A DNA stretch of 64,000 nt from Gerris lacustris (lineage: Eukaryota; Arthropoda; Insecta; Hemiptera; Gerridae): contig OX578282.1 in assembly GCA_951217055.1 (NCBI GenBank), positions 18,229,877-18,293,876 on the forward strand. Reading direction: 5' to 3'. The notes under the pieces are model-generated. The model ran no database searches and was not told where the DNA came from. It saw nothing but the letters and a program-made list of their open reading frames with translations. Numbering within the stretch: position 1 is the stretch's first letter; the number at the start of each line of letters is the position of its first letter. The position numbers and the translations under genes were made by a program. Shown here in pieces: positions 24,092-36,843 of this stretch.

Positions 24092-24329
24092 GGTACTTCT
24101 TTAGGTTGTTACTCCCCAAGGATTTGTTTTTAGAATATAAATGACTTTGACTAAATAACTATTAAGACAAAGGGATGTTTAGTCCGATGTACTTTGGGAC
24201 AAAGGAATATCACAATTCTTATTCTGTAAGGTGAGTAAAAGTCTAAAGAAGAACATTACGTACACCTTCTTCAAATTGTTACTCCCTTCTGTCATTTTTA
24301 TAAGGGGTGTAACAATCTAAAGAAGTGCC
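24092..24329 (+). mobile_element. Family A MITE with probable 8-bp target duplication
   Basis: GGTACTTCTTTAGGTTG start, spacer AAGACAAAGGGATGTTTAG, two inner modules, end CTAAAGAAGTGCC. The flanking octamers AATATAAA (left) and AATATAAG (right) match at seven of eight positions, consistent with an 8-bp duplication. Confidence 0.93.
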
Positions 24330-24474
24330 AATATAAGTATTGATTTAAGTGCTTTATTTTAACATACTTTACAAAGATAAAATGAAACATTCATTAATTA
24401 TTTGACATGGCACAAGCCGTATTCCTAATAATAAAGCCCAACATAGCGTCAAACTTAATATCAACATTTCTAAA

Positions 24475-24770
24475 CCTAATTCTCTAAACATAGATATCGT
24501 TAGATCATAACTTCATTTTCTGAAACATACCTGATTCTCTAAACATAGATATCGTTAAATCATAACTTCATTTTCTGAAACATATACCTGATTCTCTAAA
24601 ACATAGATATCGTTAGATCATGATTTTCTGAAACATTTCTTAACCTGATTCTCTAAAATATAGACATCGTTAGATCATAACTTCATGTTCTGAAACATCA
24701 TTTCTTAACCTGATTTTTCAAACACTCAGATCTTATATATTATCATGTTCTGAAACTCAATATCAAAGAT
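24475..24770. repeat. Tandem repeat, about 57-65-bp unit, five units
   Basis: CTGATTCTCTAAACATAGAT or close variants recur about every 57-65 bp, each unit also holding CGTTAGATCATAACTTC and TTCTGAAACAT. The last unit is strongly diverged. Lies 170 bp downstream of the exon at 24941-25042, within the intron. Confidence 0.9.
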
Positions 24771-24940
24771 AATTATTATTTGATGGTCATATTTAGGTGA
24801 ACAGATGTTAAATTGATTATATTTATTGTCCCTCCTCCCCTTCCTTCACAATATCATTCTTTGAAATAATCAAAATAATCAATTATTAATTAAAATAATC
24901 AATTATTAATACTAAAAAGCTTTAAGAAAAATTGTCATAC

Positions 24941-25042
24941 CTGTTTAGCTTGAGAAACAGTGAAGTGTAGATGTTCATGGCCGATATTGGCTTCTTGAAA
25001 AAGTGTGTCGAAATATTGCTCGTATTGGGCCAATCTGCACAC
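24941..25042 (-). CDS. Internal exon (first seen) of unidentified minus-strand gene
   Basis: Exon of 102 bp (34 codons, phase 0 at both ends). Minus-strand acceptor TTATTACAG|GTG and donor CAG|GTATGA. The frame that joins the next exon reads VCRLAQYEQYFDTLFQEANI followed by GHEHLHFTVSQAKQ, a plausible amphipathic helix rich in aromatic and His residues. A second frame is also open, so frame choice rests on phase agreement with the two downstream exons. An alternative acceptor eight bases further in (GTGTGCAG) would break the phase. The upstream exons were not found; the 5' part of the gene must lie at higher coordinates or be too short to see. Protein family not recognised. Confidence 0.75.
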
Positions 25043-26523
25043 CTGTAATAATTAAAAATAAATACATTAATAAATAGCTAACTTTAATTTATACTAATAA
25101 ATTAATTTTTATTTCTTCTGAGATGTGGTCTCAAAATTGAATTGAAAGGACAAAGTTTATCGTTTGTTCTCCATAATCCATAAAAAAATATACCATTTAA
25201 AATCATTCGTAATGCTACCTAATTTAGAACTATCATTTCCAAATTAAATTAGGCTTCACTCATACAATTCAATTCAAAAGTATATGATGCTAAAATAATA
25301 CAAATTATTATTATTTTGAAAAATGGCCGCTACATCTAGAAGAAGGACAAAGTACATCAATAAAACCATTATTTTTTTTTAAATTTGACTCACATTAAGA
25401 GGAAAAATGGCATACATATCTAAATAAGATTTTGAAACATGTCCACTACATAGCGCAAAAATTAAAATTAAAAGGGATGTTAAAGTTGCGTAAACTCAAA
25501 AGGAAAGGTGGGACCATATTAGAAACTTAAAAACTAAATCACTAAAACAAACTTTAATATGTAATATGGAATTATATGCTATTGAATTTGCTCAAATGTA
25601 GAAATAAACCAAACATTAAATTAAAATTCGATCTTTTGATCCTATCTACTGCCGCCATCTTAAAATATGGCTTCATATTAAAAACTTTCTCTTAGACTTG
25701 TTAATTATAAAAATCTCAAATAACACAATCCTATTAACTCCACATAAAAAATAAAAAACCTCTTAACACAAATAAAAGATTTAATCATTTAATGCTTCAA
25801 ATTTAAAGTTTTTTAGCAAAAGGCATAAATAATCTAATAAATTATATTATTCATAGATACATTTAATCATCTTTAATTCAGTACATAAATAATTCAATAA
25901 ATTAAACACAAGTATAAATCTTCTCCTAGATAGGATACATTATACATTTAATTAGCTGCAAAAGTTCTAATCTTTTATCTAATTTATATTTTAAATAGGT
26001 AAATAATTAGTATTTTTTTCACATTTCTATACTTTCTCCAAAAGTTGTACACACGACATGGATAAAAAACTTATATTCTCATTTCACCACCAATTAACGA
26101 TTCATATATAAACACACTTGTGAGTGTGTGTTATAGCGTTTATTATGTTCAGTGAAGAAGTCAAAGGAATTTTTAAATTATTAATATATAATCCTTTTAA
26201 AGATTTGTAACTTCTTATCTTCTAGCAAATCTGTCTTATTAGCTTTTGATTTTTCACAGGGATAATTAGGAATCATGAATTATATTAAAATATATATATG
26301 TATATAATTTAAAACCGTTGAAATGAAACCGTCTGCTGTCAATTTAAATGTATAATATATTAGGTATACAAAATAACTCGTAAGAGAGGAGTTCGAAAAA
26401 AGACTTCTAAAGAGGGTAAATGGTGAGGATAGATATATTAGTTAAAAGCTTCAAATCGTATCAGAAGAATTCCGGAAAAACAGGTTTTAATATTTCTTTG
26501 AAAAAAACATGGCCGATTCATGA

Positions 26524-26531
<8 letters not shown>

Positions 26532-26620
<89 letters not shown>
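26532..26620. repeat. (TA)n microsatellite
   Basis: About 44 uninterrupted AT dinucleotides. Similar tracts lie at 46475-46578, 55221-55310 and 60991-61075. Confidence 0.98.
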
Positions 26621-26621
<1 letters not shown>

Positions 26622-27173
26622 CCCGACTTACAAATTCAGATCTTTCCCACAATTTTTCGTAAGTGGATTCACCCCCTCAATTCTTATTAATAATGTTGTA
26701 TAAGCAAAAAGAAAAATAAAAGGCTGGCTTGCTTTTAATAACTTAATTATTATTTTAACTAACCTTATTAACCAAATCAATTACTCGAATTTATAAAATA
26801 TGAGTACATAATATATGTAACTACATATGATATACTATTATCAATAGAAATTAAGTAAATTAATTAATAATATCAAAATGTTTTATGAAGTTCTTAAGTC
26901 CAGGTTTCTGCCTAAATGTATATATTTATAATGAAAAAAGAGAAAAATTGTAATAAAAAGGTTTACACAAAAAAAAAATCAATTTAGTAATAGAGAAAAG
27001 AATCGTGGAAATGAAACGTCACCCTACTCCACACCACAACAGCACCAGGATTTTCTTTTGGTAAAATCAAAACACTTTTTTTGTACTTTATATTTATATT
27101 CAAAAATAGAAAAATATTTTAAAATCAAATAACAAATAGTTATAAGTTAAAATATTGTTTATGTTATATTAGG

Positions 27174-27255
27174 CCTGAAGATGCCCAGGTATGGGCGAAA
27201 TATAGTCGAATTATGAATTAAAAGAAAATATAGATTTTTCGTTTTTTTTTTAGAC
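27174..27255 (+). mobile_element. Possible retroelement 3' end
   Basis: CCTGAAGATGCCCAGGTATG followed by GGGCGAAATATAGTCG and an A-rich tail resembles the complementary-box 3' ends common in arthropod Penelope-like and related elements. A weaker match (GTCCCATTAAAGGGACGAAA, then an A-rich tail) lies at 55823-55885. No coding part is present. Confidence 0.35.
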
Positions 27256-28077
27256 ATTATTCCCTTAAGATCTAAAGAGAAGAAAATCTAATAAAAACTA
27301 TTAATAGTATATTTGTTCATTTTGATATTTTTGTTAATTATGTATTCATATTAAAATGTTTGTTTATCATGATATTTTTGTTAATATGTTTATTCGTATT
27401 ATTATATTTGTTTGATCATTAAAGTTATGCATAAAAAAATATGGATGTGTATTTTGGGGTGGCTATGTTCGTCATTTATTTATAGTTATTATATTTGGGT
27501 ATGTTTTTTGTATTATATTTAAGTCAGTTTATATCTTAAGTGCGTGTTTGTATACATTTAGACTCTATCTTAGATTATATTTGTGTGAGTAAGTATGGAA
27601 GCTGACCTAAACCGTAATTAACATAAACTTATGAATGATAAGACATATATATTTAATATTTTAAATAAAAAGATTATTTTCAAAATACATTAAACAATAT
27701 ATTTTATTGTGTAGATTTAAAAATGTAAATTATTTATAAGAATGTTAACTTCATCATATATTATGGAAAAAAGTTAGAAAAGAAAAAATAATCAGGTAAA
27801 AATATATGATATATAACATAAACATGAAAACAAGTTTGACTCCATTTTGAATTAGGATTTTAAAATAGAATGGGTAGGAATTATTTATAGATATATGTAT
27901 GTACATAATATAAAGGTTATCTTTTATTTATTTAATGTTGTAACAACATGAATTCAACCTTTTTGACATTGTTGATATTTTAGTATTTATGGTAGGTTAA
28001 AATATCTTAATTTAAAATAGTGTATAACAGAACATAATATAAAAAAAAAAACTTTATTAAAATATATTTTTATAATT

Positions 28078-28575
28078 GGTGCATATGCAATTGTTATTAT
28101 AATCAGCATTTGAAATAAAATTGAGATAATGTATAAGGTAGTATCGCAATGTTTTAATTTTATGTCGTGATGATTTTCGTGACATCTCAATTTCCACTAC
28201 GTAAAAGCTTAACTTTAAACAATGCAATGTATAACAAAAATCAATTTATTTAAACATATTGTATAATGCTGTTGAAATTTTATAAACTTCTTTCAATGTT
28301 AGTTTTATATATATATTATTAAAGAGCACATGCAATTGTTATAACAATCAACAATCAGCATTTTAAATAAAAGAGAAATAATGTGTAAGGTAGTATCGAA
28401 AAGTTTTCCTTTTATATCGTGATGATTTTCGTGACGTCTCAATTTATATTCCACTACGTAAAAATGTAACTTTAAATAATGTAATGTATCAAAAGCAATT
28501 TATTTAAACATACTATATATTAAACTGTTGAAATTTTATAAACTTCATTCAATGTTAAAGTTTTATACATTTTTT
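28078..28575. repeat. Tandem duplication, about 250-bp unit
   Basis: Two diverged copies (about 28078-28312 and 28326-28575) sharing GTGATGATTTTCGTGAC, CCACTACGTAAAA and TGTTGAAATTTTATAAACTT. Non-coding. Confidence 0.85.
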
Positions 28576-28657
28576 TATTATTATTATGGTCATTTTCATT
28601 CAAAAAGTTCATTGTACTCGACGAATAATAGCTTGATTTAAAAAAAGAAGAAAAATT

Positions 28658-28695
28658 AGTTCCTGGCACGAGCCTCGAACCCGGATAATTTTCCT
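28658..28695 (-). other. tRNA-like B-box fragment
   Basis: On the minus strand CCGGGTTCGAGGCTCGTGCC matches a T-loop/B-box region (GGTTCGANNC) and continues CAGGAAC, like the 3' part of a tRNA-derived SINE. No A-box at the right distance and no cloverleaf, so it is not called as a tRNA gene. Confidence 0.3.
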
Positions 28696-29174
28696 GTTCT
28701 TTTGTACTCTAATCTTTTTATTCAATGTGTGACTTTTTTATTCATATGCACTTGTTTTTGAGCATTTTTAGAGAGTAAAAAATAGTCATAATCTATTCAA
28801 AATTACTGACCAATAGAAAGACGATTAATAATTCGAGCATTCGATAATATTTTTAGACTTATTATGTAGAAGGTAATTTCATTGTTGTAAAAAGATTGTG
28901 CTGTAAAATTGGAAACAAATATTTTTAGTATAAAGAAAAATTTAAAATGTATAAAACTATCAAAATGTTAATTTACGAAAAAATAGAAAACAATTTAGAT
29001 GTAATTTTTATACAAATCAATATTGGTATTTTCATGAGGAGTTTAAAATAATTAGGCATATCAAATCATTAATTGTAGTAACAATATTATTTAATTAGAT
29101 CTAATTGGATACACGCTACTACAATTAAATACTACTATTAATTTACTAATATCATAAAAAATAAAATTATCTAA

Positions 29175-29207
<33 letters not shown>

Positions 29208-31440
29208 TAGGGTTTACAAGCATTGGAGTCTAATTTACCCCGCAATTAATGATCTTATCACATTAAATGTATTTTAATGAATAGTCTAATTAAGTTTTAT
29301 CAAATTTAATTGGTGTTAACAAATTAGAGAATTATGATAATAAATGGCGCCGTATAATTGATAAACAAAAAATTTATTTTGAAGTATTTTCAAGCCACTT
29401 TAATATCCAGAGAAGATTCGTCGATTTCAGGATTACTGTCTATTCCTTTTTAAATTAAAAAAAAAAAAATAATATAAAAGTTCATTTATAATGACTATTA
29501 ATATTTAAAGGAAAAAACTTAAAAAGTGTTAAAGGCTATAATGAATTCATATGAATAAAAATGTTAAAATTATGGAGTGTCAAAAAATGCATCTTTAATC
29601 GCGAGAGTTAATTTTAAATTCGAATTTTTAATGAGGTACGCGTGGAAAGAAAACAAGAGATAAATTAATTTATGTTTGCAAAAAAACTTTTATTTCTTTA
29701 TTTTTAATATTTTTTATTTTTAATTTTTTACTTTGAAAACACTACATTATTCCACCAAATACACAATAACTTTCTTATAAGAAAAATCTAGTAAAAAAAA
29801 ACAACAATTTCTGATACACACTTTATTATAATCTATGTAAAGTTTATACATTGATGAAACTAAAAAAGAAGAAGAAAATAAATAAAAATTAAAAGTAGAT
29901 TACTAACTAAAATGATAATAAAGATAATAACAATAATTTAACAAGACATATTTGAATATGTAAATTTTAAACAAAAATAAGCAAATCGTTTTAAAATTTC
30001 CCTCTTAAAAGAAAAGAGTCGACTTGAGTGAATTGATTTTTTTGACGATTTAAAAGATGGACGGAAATAATGTAATAGGCCATTTTCTATATAATTATAA
30101 TTAAAGCGATGTTTTGTGATGATCCCATTATATTTAAATATAATATCTATACGAAAGAAGAAGAAAAGAAAATTGTATTAGGAAATGACTAAAAGGAAAA
30201 ATATTAAAATACATTTAATTTCTTTGGCATTAGGCAAATATGTATAGATAAAAAAGTTCTTTAATAATTATACGACGGATTATATCCGTTTTAAAAAATG
30301 ATAATTTAAAGAGCATTTTTAGAAGAAGAAATATTTAAAGTTATAAGATATTGGATAGACAATTTTATGCGATAAAATTAAAAATATTGAAAATTATTAA
30401 TTGGATCTTCAAATGCGTATTTTTATAAGTTTGTCAAGGAACACCAGTAAGTTATTGTAAACTTTTTTCTCTAGTCTCCAACATTATAAGTGTCGATTTA
30501 TGTTTAATTGATAAAATAGTCTTCAAGACAAAATATAGTAGTTTGTTAAACCCTTATATAATATTTATGAAATTAAAGCCTTCCTTCAATTTTATCGAAG
30601 GCTTTTAGCAACCGGAAAAATTACCTAAATAGAATTATTAGACCAGTATTTAACGAAGTACTGAAGTACATACATTACTTCGTTTTATTAACACTAAACT
30701 TCGACTTGTGTTCTTGGAAAACTTTTTGTCAATTCACAGTAAGATAATCATTACTACTTTTGCATTTTTGTGAAAGATTGATGAGTTCTACTTGCTTTGA
30801 AATCAGAAGCTTTGCAATTAGTATTTTCGTTGAAAGAATATAAAGAATTCTCTTTAAGTTAAGTTCTAAGGGCTTCATGATTCGTCAGTTTGATGAACGA
30901 ACGAACAAATTTATTCATGTAAGTTCGCTGGACTTCAGCCATTCGATGGTTGGTTGAAAGAATGGTAAATGAGTTCTCTGGTCTTTGCTATTTGTCAATT
31001 CATCGAGAGAAAGAATGCCATCTATGCAAAATTATATCTTAAAATTTTCATTTGAAAGTGCGAATTTTTCTGCAACATTAACATTGTATATGACCTTGAA
31101 TAGTTTTTAAATTCGACATTTTGATAATGCATCAGAATGTCCGTTTCACATAAAACTAATCCCTGGCAAGAGTTCAAAGGACTTTATCTTTATCATCTGA
31201 TCAGTGTCATTTTATAAGGCTACCGGAGGAAAAAAACTACATAATTTAAAAAAAAGTTGGATTCCATAAGTGAAATTATGAAGAGACATTAGCATGTGAA
31301 TTACTAAAAAAACAAAAATCTACATTTATGTAGAGGAGAAAGACTGCGAAATATTTATTTTTAAAAATCCAGAATTATCTTTGAAGATCTTTCCTTAAAT
31401 TAAAGTGGGGATCTTCCACTAAAAATCTGTGAAAAAGGGT
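28696..31440. other. AT-rich stretch, nothing recognised
   Basis: Contains a poly(A) run near 29180-29206, a short dyad at 30572-30605 (AAAGCCTTC with GAAGGCTTT) and vaguely repeated segments at 30780-31020. No gene recognised. Confidence 0.5.
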
Positions 31441-31469
31441 CAAAGATACTTGGATAAACTTTATTGCCA

Positions 31470-31912
31470 CTGTGGCGCCTCTTTAGCGGAGGTGGTTTTC
31501 TATAAGGGTCCTACATCCGAAAAAAAGAATCTCACTCAGGCGGAGGTCAATCGAGTCGTCCTTCAGGTGTGTCCCGGATGAGAAGGATACCCGAAGTGAT
31601 ATAAGAGAGAGGAATGCAGAAGGAGAAAAAACTCGTGTTACTGGAGGGGGTTGAATCCCTGGTCGAGTCGACCCGCTAGCCAACAGGAGTTGGAAAGTGA
31701 ACGGTCCAGATATAAACGCCAAACGCCATGGAATTGGGGATAACTGGAGGAGCCGAGATAGTTCCTTGGGACAGTCCACTGACACCTTCAAAACAACCTC
31801 CTCAGAACTGCTCATTCCAAACTTCCCAGCACACTCGAGAAGGATACACAAATTTAGTCGCAATAAAGCATTCGCCAAACTTACTATCAAGAATTTTATG
31901 ATTGCTGATTAA
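31470..31912. other. GC-richer block with open frames on both strands
   Basis: Open for 135 codons on the minus strand (31483-31890) and 71 codons on the plus strand (31697-31912). Neither translation shows a domain I recognise. The plus strand leads, 180 bp later, to a LINE tail, so this may be an upstream piece of the same or another decayed element. It could also contain an exon; no clean splice-site pair was established. Confidence 0.4.
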
Positions 31913-32089
31913 TATAAAAACTAAATTGAATCAATACCACAACATTTGAATACTGCTGACACAGCAAAATATTTAAATAAAACAGCTCAACGATGCAATA
32001 TTTGTTAGAAGTTATTTCACATAACAACAAGAAAAAAGTATTCGGCTTTAAAAACAATATTGAAAAGTGGCAAATAAAATGAGTTATAT

Positions 32090-32620
32090 CAGGAGAAAAA
32101 AATCAAAGAAAAATGGCAACAGACTTGGACAGACACCGCTAACAACAAACTAAAACAGACAAAACCTTTGCTAGGTGACTGGACCTCCTCATATAGGAAA
32201 AACAGACAAGAAGAGACGGTACTTTGCAGACTGAGAATAGGACATACTCAACTTACTCACAGTTATTTGTTCTAGAGACATAGATGTACCAAAGAAATAC
32301 CAAGATGTAGACTATGTGACGATTCTTTGACTGTACTCATCTATACTGACTGATTGCCAACAACTACTCACGACTTATCATATAACTTAGCAGATATTTA
32401 GCATACAACTTCACTTACGTAACTAAACTCATGGTTTACTTAAATACACTGATGGGATTACTGGACGCTAATTACTTTACTGATAGCTGAATTTAATTAT
32501 CACTTATGTGTTATTATTTACACACATTGTTTAACTACTGTATATAATTTAAATTTTGCATAGGTAACTGTGTTGTTCGGCACCTAAAATAAAAATAAAT
32601 TTAAAAAAAGTTCTTAAGTC
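32090..32620 (+). pseudogene. LINE remnant, C-terminal RNase H region and 3' tail
   Basis: The plus-strand frame from 32090 reads KEKWQQTW ... GDWTSSYRKN ... LCRLRIGHTQLTHSYL, then a stop, then PRCRLCDDSLTV and another stop. The LRIGHTxLTHxYL motif followed by a CxxC-like pair and LTV is characteristic of the C-terminal end of jockey-superfamily LINE polyproteins, just after RNase H. It is broken by in-frame stops and lacks the reverse transcriptase, so it is a dead, 5'-truncated copy. The A-rich stretch near 32585-32612 may be its 3' end. AT-rich sequence follows. Confidence 0.65.
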
Positions 32621-35600
32621 AACATTTAAGCTACAATAAAATATAACAGAACTTAGCTAAATAAAACTAATGAAAATATAATTAAATAAATAGCTTTTAA
32701 TCAGTACATATTATGAGAGAGTATTTCACGTAACTCCTGCTTAAACAAAAGTTTTAAGAATATAAATAAAATACAACTTTGAGGTAATTCCAAAAAAAAG
32801 CCTTATGATATAAAAAATGTTACATAAATTAAAATCGTGGCCTACATGTTGAAATCATTTTACAAATATATACTATACAATGTAAAAGTGCAAAGTATAA
32901 ATCAGTGATTGGATTGTAAACTGGATAGATTGGGAAGTCTGCTAAGGGCTTTCAAACCTTAATACCCTGACTTGCTGATCAAGCACAATGTATAACAGAT
33001 ATCCGACTAAGTTTACTTCAGCTTTGAACTGACATTACATTCACTTCAAATAAATTTAGAGCTAATACTAGTATTTATAAATTAAAAATTGTATTAGTAA
33101 ACAAGGAGAAAAAGTAATCATTATTGATTTTTAAGCATGTCATATCAATATGTTTAAAGCAAAAGAGTAATCTAACAAAAATAATCAGCGATAATATGAT
33201 CACAAATAATATGAAATATTTGAAGGAAATTCACCAAAAAAAAATTTAAAAAACTTATTTTCTCCATTACTGAATCCTGAATATGTTTTCGGGCATTGAA
33301 TCCACATATCGACATTTCAATGTTTTCCCATGAAGAGGAGAAGAGCAGTAAACATTTGTCTAATTGACATAGCAGATGGATCTTAAGGTGTGAAATTATG
33401 AATAATTTTGATTACCAATTGGTCCGCTAGGAGCTCTGATATAATTTTGTATAAAATGTAGAATTTCTATCGGAGAAATATTACTATAATAAATAAAAAT
33501 GAAAACCAAACAACCTCCTATTATATTCGAACTTCCTGGCACGATATTTATAAGAGGGTCACATTTTGCATGTCGTTTGTTGAAACTTCAGCCGCCTACC
33601 GTCAAAATGTCGTACTATAAGTGAAAACCTATTGATCTCCTGTTAGATCCTAACTTCCTCGAAAAATATTTAAAAGCGTCACATTTTTCATGTCGTTTTT
33701 TGCGTGATGGAAATTTCATCACACTTTTTTAACATATCTATGTTCAAAAAGATGAAAATTTGTTCCAAAACAATATTTTTACACACCTTCTTTGAAAATA
33801 CCACAATCATCAAAGAGATTTCAAGAAGAATTCGAGAAAAAAGAACTTAATAATATAATTCAAATGATTAGTTGAGAGTACTGTGCAACTGTAAGTTAGG
33901 AATGAAATCGGGGTAAGTGACCGAAAGGATTAATCAAAAGGATTAAATAAAAAAGATGGACAACTAAGACTTCCTTGAATAAACTCCTTAAGTTATAAAA
34001 GGATCAACATATCATAATAGCGGCCACTTGAAGTAATCAAGACAGACTTCAGAGTTAGGATAACATCTACCATCTACACATCAAAAACTGCGGCTTAGAA
34101 CAAAATCCTTACCTTTTGTCCGTATCAAGCCAACATAAGAGAGAACTTTGCAAAATACTTCAAGATTAATATGTCATCTTTAAGTATATAATTATGCTAA
34201 ACAACTCTTTACTTTTAAAATGAAATGAGCCGACAACCACTGCAATAAACGACAGATGGATGGGCTTCTAAACAAATAAAATAATTATAAGAATACAAGC
34301 ATCCTTCAACTGTCCATTGCACTTGAAATTATGGTACTGTAACGATTTCGTACCAATAAGCTTATGACACTGCAAAAAACTGGGCCTTCCTAATTTAGGT
34401 TCAACGATTCCAATAAAACTGGTCTTTTATGTTCATACTTCTACTTTTACAACAAGAAGATTAACAAGTAAGTGACCATAAATGACGTCATAACTATAAA
34501 ATTAGAGGTATAGTAATATCTATTAGACAGAGCAACAAATTTAATTACAATAAACAAATAATTTCACGTCTCGATGGCCATCAGTATTAGATCATTACAG
34601 GTATAGAAATTACGATTGGAATAAATGTTTAGATTAATATTCTTATGAACTAAATGGTAACATTATTGGAAAATATCAATAAGATTATTAGTGTGAAAAA
34701 TGTTTAATTTCTATGGGGATAGAACTAGATTGTTATTGATGCCATTTGGCTTAAATTCTAGGAAAGCACATTACAACTAGTGGACTTACTGATTCCCTTT
34801 TATACTATCAAATAATAGTTAAGAATTAATTAATAAGAAATTGAATATAATAAATTTAAGTGGTTATATCGTTCAGCTGTATTCTTTATGATAGAATAGA
34901 GTGTCTAGAAATTAACTTTCACTGTTTATAACGTCGTATTACAATTAAATCAAAACCTACTTCAATAATGTTTATTCTAGCTTAATTTTTATTATACCTT
35001 ACCTATTAGATATATTCCATATTCTACTTTCAAACAATCCAAATGAAAACATGTAGGTCTAGTTTATAGACCATTAAAATATGAGTGCTTTTACGAGAAC
35101 ATAAAAAAAAAGTTATAGACGCCTAATTAAGTAAATGTTATTTGATTTGATTTAATTGTTTTAATAGTACTTCGAAATAATCTTGACCTATATTGTGTTT
35201 TATGAGGGTAATAAAAACCCCTTAAGGAATCAAATAAAATTATAGTTAGTTTATAAAAAAAGATACATTGAAAGGAAAAGACTTGATTGATTATTGTAAA
35301 TTACATTAAAGTTTAACTTTAATGTAATTTGATGTAATAGAAATTCTCGTTTAAGAGATATATATGGAAGCAATATTGTTACCGTTAAGTGTGGCAACTT
35401 AACTCAAGTTAAAAAAAATGTAATTAAGTTACTTTCTCAAAAAGATTTAGCAATTATTATTGAACTGTGGTTCGTGATGTCTGAGAGTATTATAAAGCCT
35501 ATCACGAAGTCTATTGGTGTTTTTGAAAAAGAATATTATCGTATTATCCTTTACGTATCCTTAATGAAGACTTACGCTCTAAAGCCGAGGGGGGAAAAAG

Positions 35601-36033
35601 TACGAATCCTGTACCAGATTGATATAAATACGTACGCCTTTTTTGAAAGAGGAAATTTAGTTTAGGCCAAGTTGAAGAGAAGGCTTGGCCTAACGGTGAT
35701 TCTCTTAGCCTCTAATTGACTTACAACTTGGCTCGTTCCAAATACTTCTAAGCAAACCCCCTCAAGTCGGTCTCGACCCACCGACCTATCCAAGGTCGTA
35801 CCTCAGAGGCGCCTTGTATCCGCACTAGGAGGGGAGAAAAAAAGAATTCGCCATAAGTATTACTTCCACCTTGAAGACTGTGAATTTTAAACACCTGTAA
35901 AGGTCATAGGTCAGTAGGTAATATCCTACACCTACACTCATTTACGATTGTAGATTGTACATAGAATGTACAGAACCACCATTATTTCAATTATTTGTCT
36001 GCAAAAAAATGAAGGCATTTTCACTAAAGTAAT
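32621..36033. other. AT-rich stretch with a small duplication
   Basis: No gene recognised. Holds the duplication at 33511-33702 and a GC-richer piece at 35640-35850 with a perfect 9-bp stem (TAGGCCAAG and CTTGGCCTA, near 35663-35692). Confidence 0.5.
33511..33702. repeat. Direct duplication, about 120-bp spacing
   Basis: Segments of about 70 bp at 33511 and 33631 share CTCCT(A/G)TTA, AACTTCCT, GTCACATTTT and CATGTCGTTT. Non-coding. Confidence 0.75.
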
Positions 36034-36203
36034 GGTACTTCTTTAGATTGTTACTCCCCTACGTCGTTTTAGAATATAAATGAATTTATAACCATAAGAT
36101 AAATAACTATTAAGACAAAGGGATTTTTATCCCAATGTACTTTGGGGCAAAGGGATATCACACTTCTGTTTTTATAAGGGGAGTAACAATCTAAAGAAGT
36201 GTA
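36034..36203 (+). mobile_element. Family A MITE, internally deleted
   Basis: GGTACTTCTTTAGATTGTTA start, spacer AAGACAAAGGGATTTTTAT, then directly a terminal module ending CTAAAGAAGTGTA; the inner opposed pair is missing, giving only 170 bp. The flanks AAAGTAAT and AAAGTTAA(T) are nearly the same, in keeping with a decayed target duplication. Confidence 0.9.
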
Positions 36204-36369
36204 AAAGTTAATTAAATTATAAATGTAGGCATATGTAAAAAAAAAAGAAATATATATAATATGTCATTTTTAATGGTCATACACATAATTCATAAACAAG
36301 ATTTGTTCAGTTAAATCACAAAATATAATGTTCAACATTTACTTGACTCAACCGTTTTGGACACCATCA

Positions 36370-36755
36370 TCAAGAGTTCAATTTACGTAAGATTATATTC
36401 AAGTAGGGTCTGCAATAAAATCTACAATATTTACAATCCATCATTTGCTGTAAATTTCCACTCTTCAGTAAACTTTCATCAGCATTATTCGTCCATAAGT
36501 TCAAGTTTTAAGCAAAAATAAATCTTATACTATAGCCTAGGTCTAGGAGGACCAAACCACAGTTTTTTTACATCATCATTATGAATTCACTGAAGTCAAT
36601 TTAAGAGAGGTTGCATTCAAGTAGGGTCTGTAATGAAGTCTATACTATTTACATCATTTGCAGTCAATTTTCACTCTAAGTAAAATTTCTTCAGCATTAT
36701 TCCTTCATAAGTTCAAGTTTGGCAGCAAAAATAAATATTTTACTATGGTCTAGAA
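36370..36755. repeat. Tandem duplication, about 225-bp unit
   Basis: Two copies beginning ATTCAAGTAGGGTCTG (36389 and 36621 regions) and sharing CAGCATTATTC and CATAAGTTCAAGTTT. Non-coding. Confidence 0.85.
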
Positions 36756-36843
36756 AGTGCGATTCTTACTAACCGCATATCATTAAACAACTGTAAGAAT
36801 AAGAAGGGCCTTAATCTTACTTTAGTCTATAGTGCATTGTTAA

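Larger units (their letters stand above)
6015..24940 (-). other. Large intron (18.9 kb) of the minus-strand gene
   Basis: Inferred from the two flanking exons, which meet in phase 0. It contains family A copies at 10.3, 12.0, 16.2, 20.0, 22.1 and 24.1 kb, repeat families B, C and D, local duplications and poly(A)/poly(T) tracts. The stretches 6015-8290, 8649-10270, 12960-14300, 15300-16197, 17461-18440, 18651-20030 and 20219-22093 show AT-rich sequence without recognisable genes. The piece 13440-13620 is somewhat richer in G+C but has no convincing frame. Unseen small exons may exist. Confidence 0.6.
25043..28077. other. AT-rich stretch with a TA microsatellite
   Basis: Probably more intron of the minus-strand gene, though no further exon was identified. 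Holds the (TA)n tract at 26532-26620 and a possible retroelement tail at 27174-27255. Otherwise AT-rich, with no recognisable gene. Confidence 0.5.

Noticed and set aside
26420..26662. Open frame across the (TA)n tract (Tyr-Ile repeats), with similar ones at 46406-46657 and 55180-55374
   Set aside because: Microsatellite translation; no coding signal outside the repeat.
31483..31890. A 135-codon frame that could be a gene
   Set aside because: No recognised domain, no splice sites established, open frames on both strands, and adjacent to a LINE remnant; kept only as an unexplained block.
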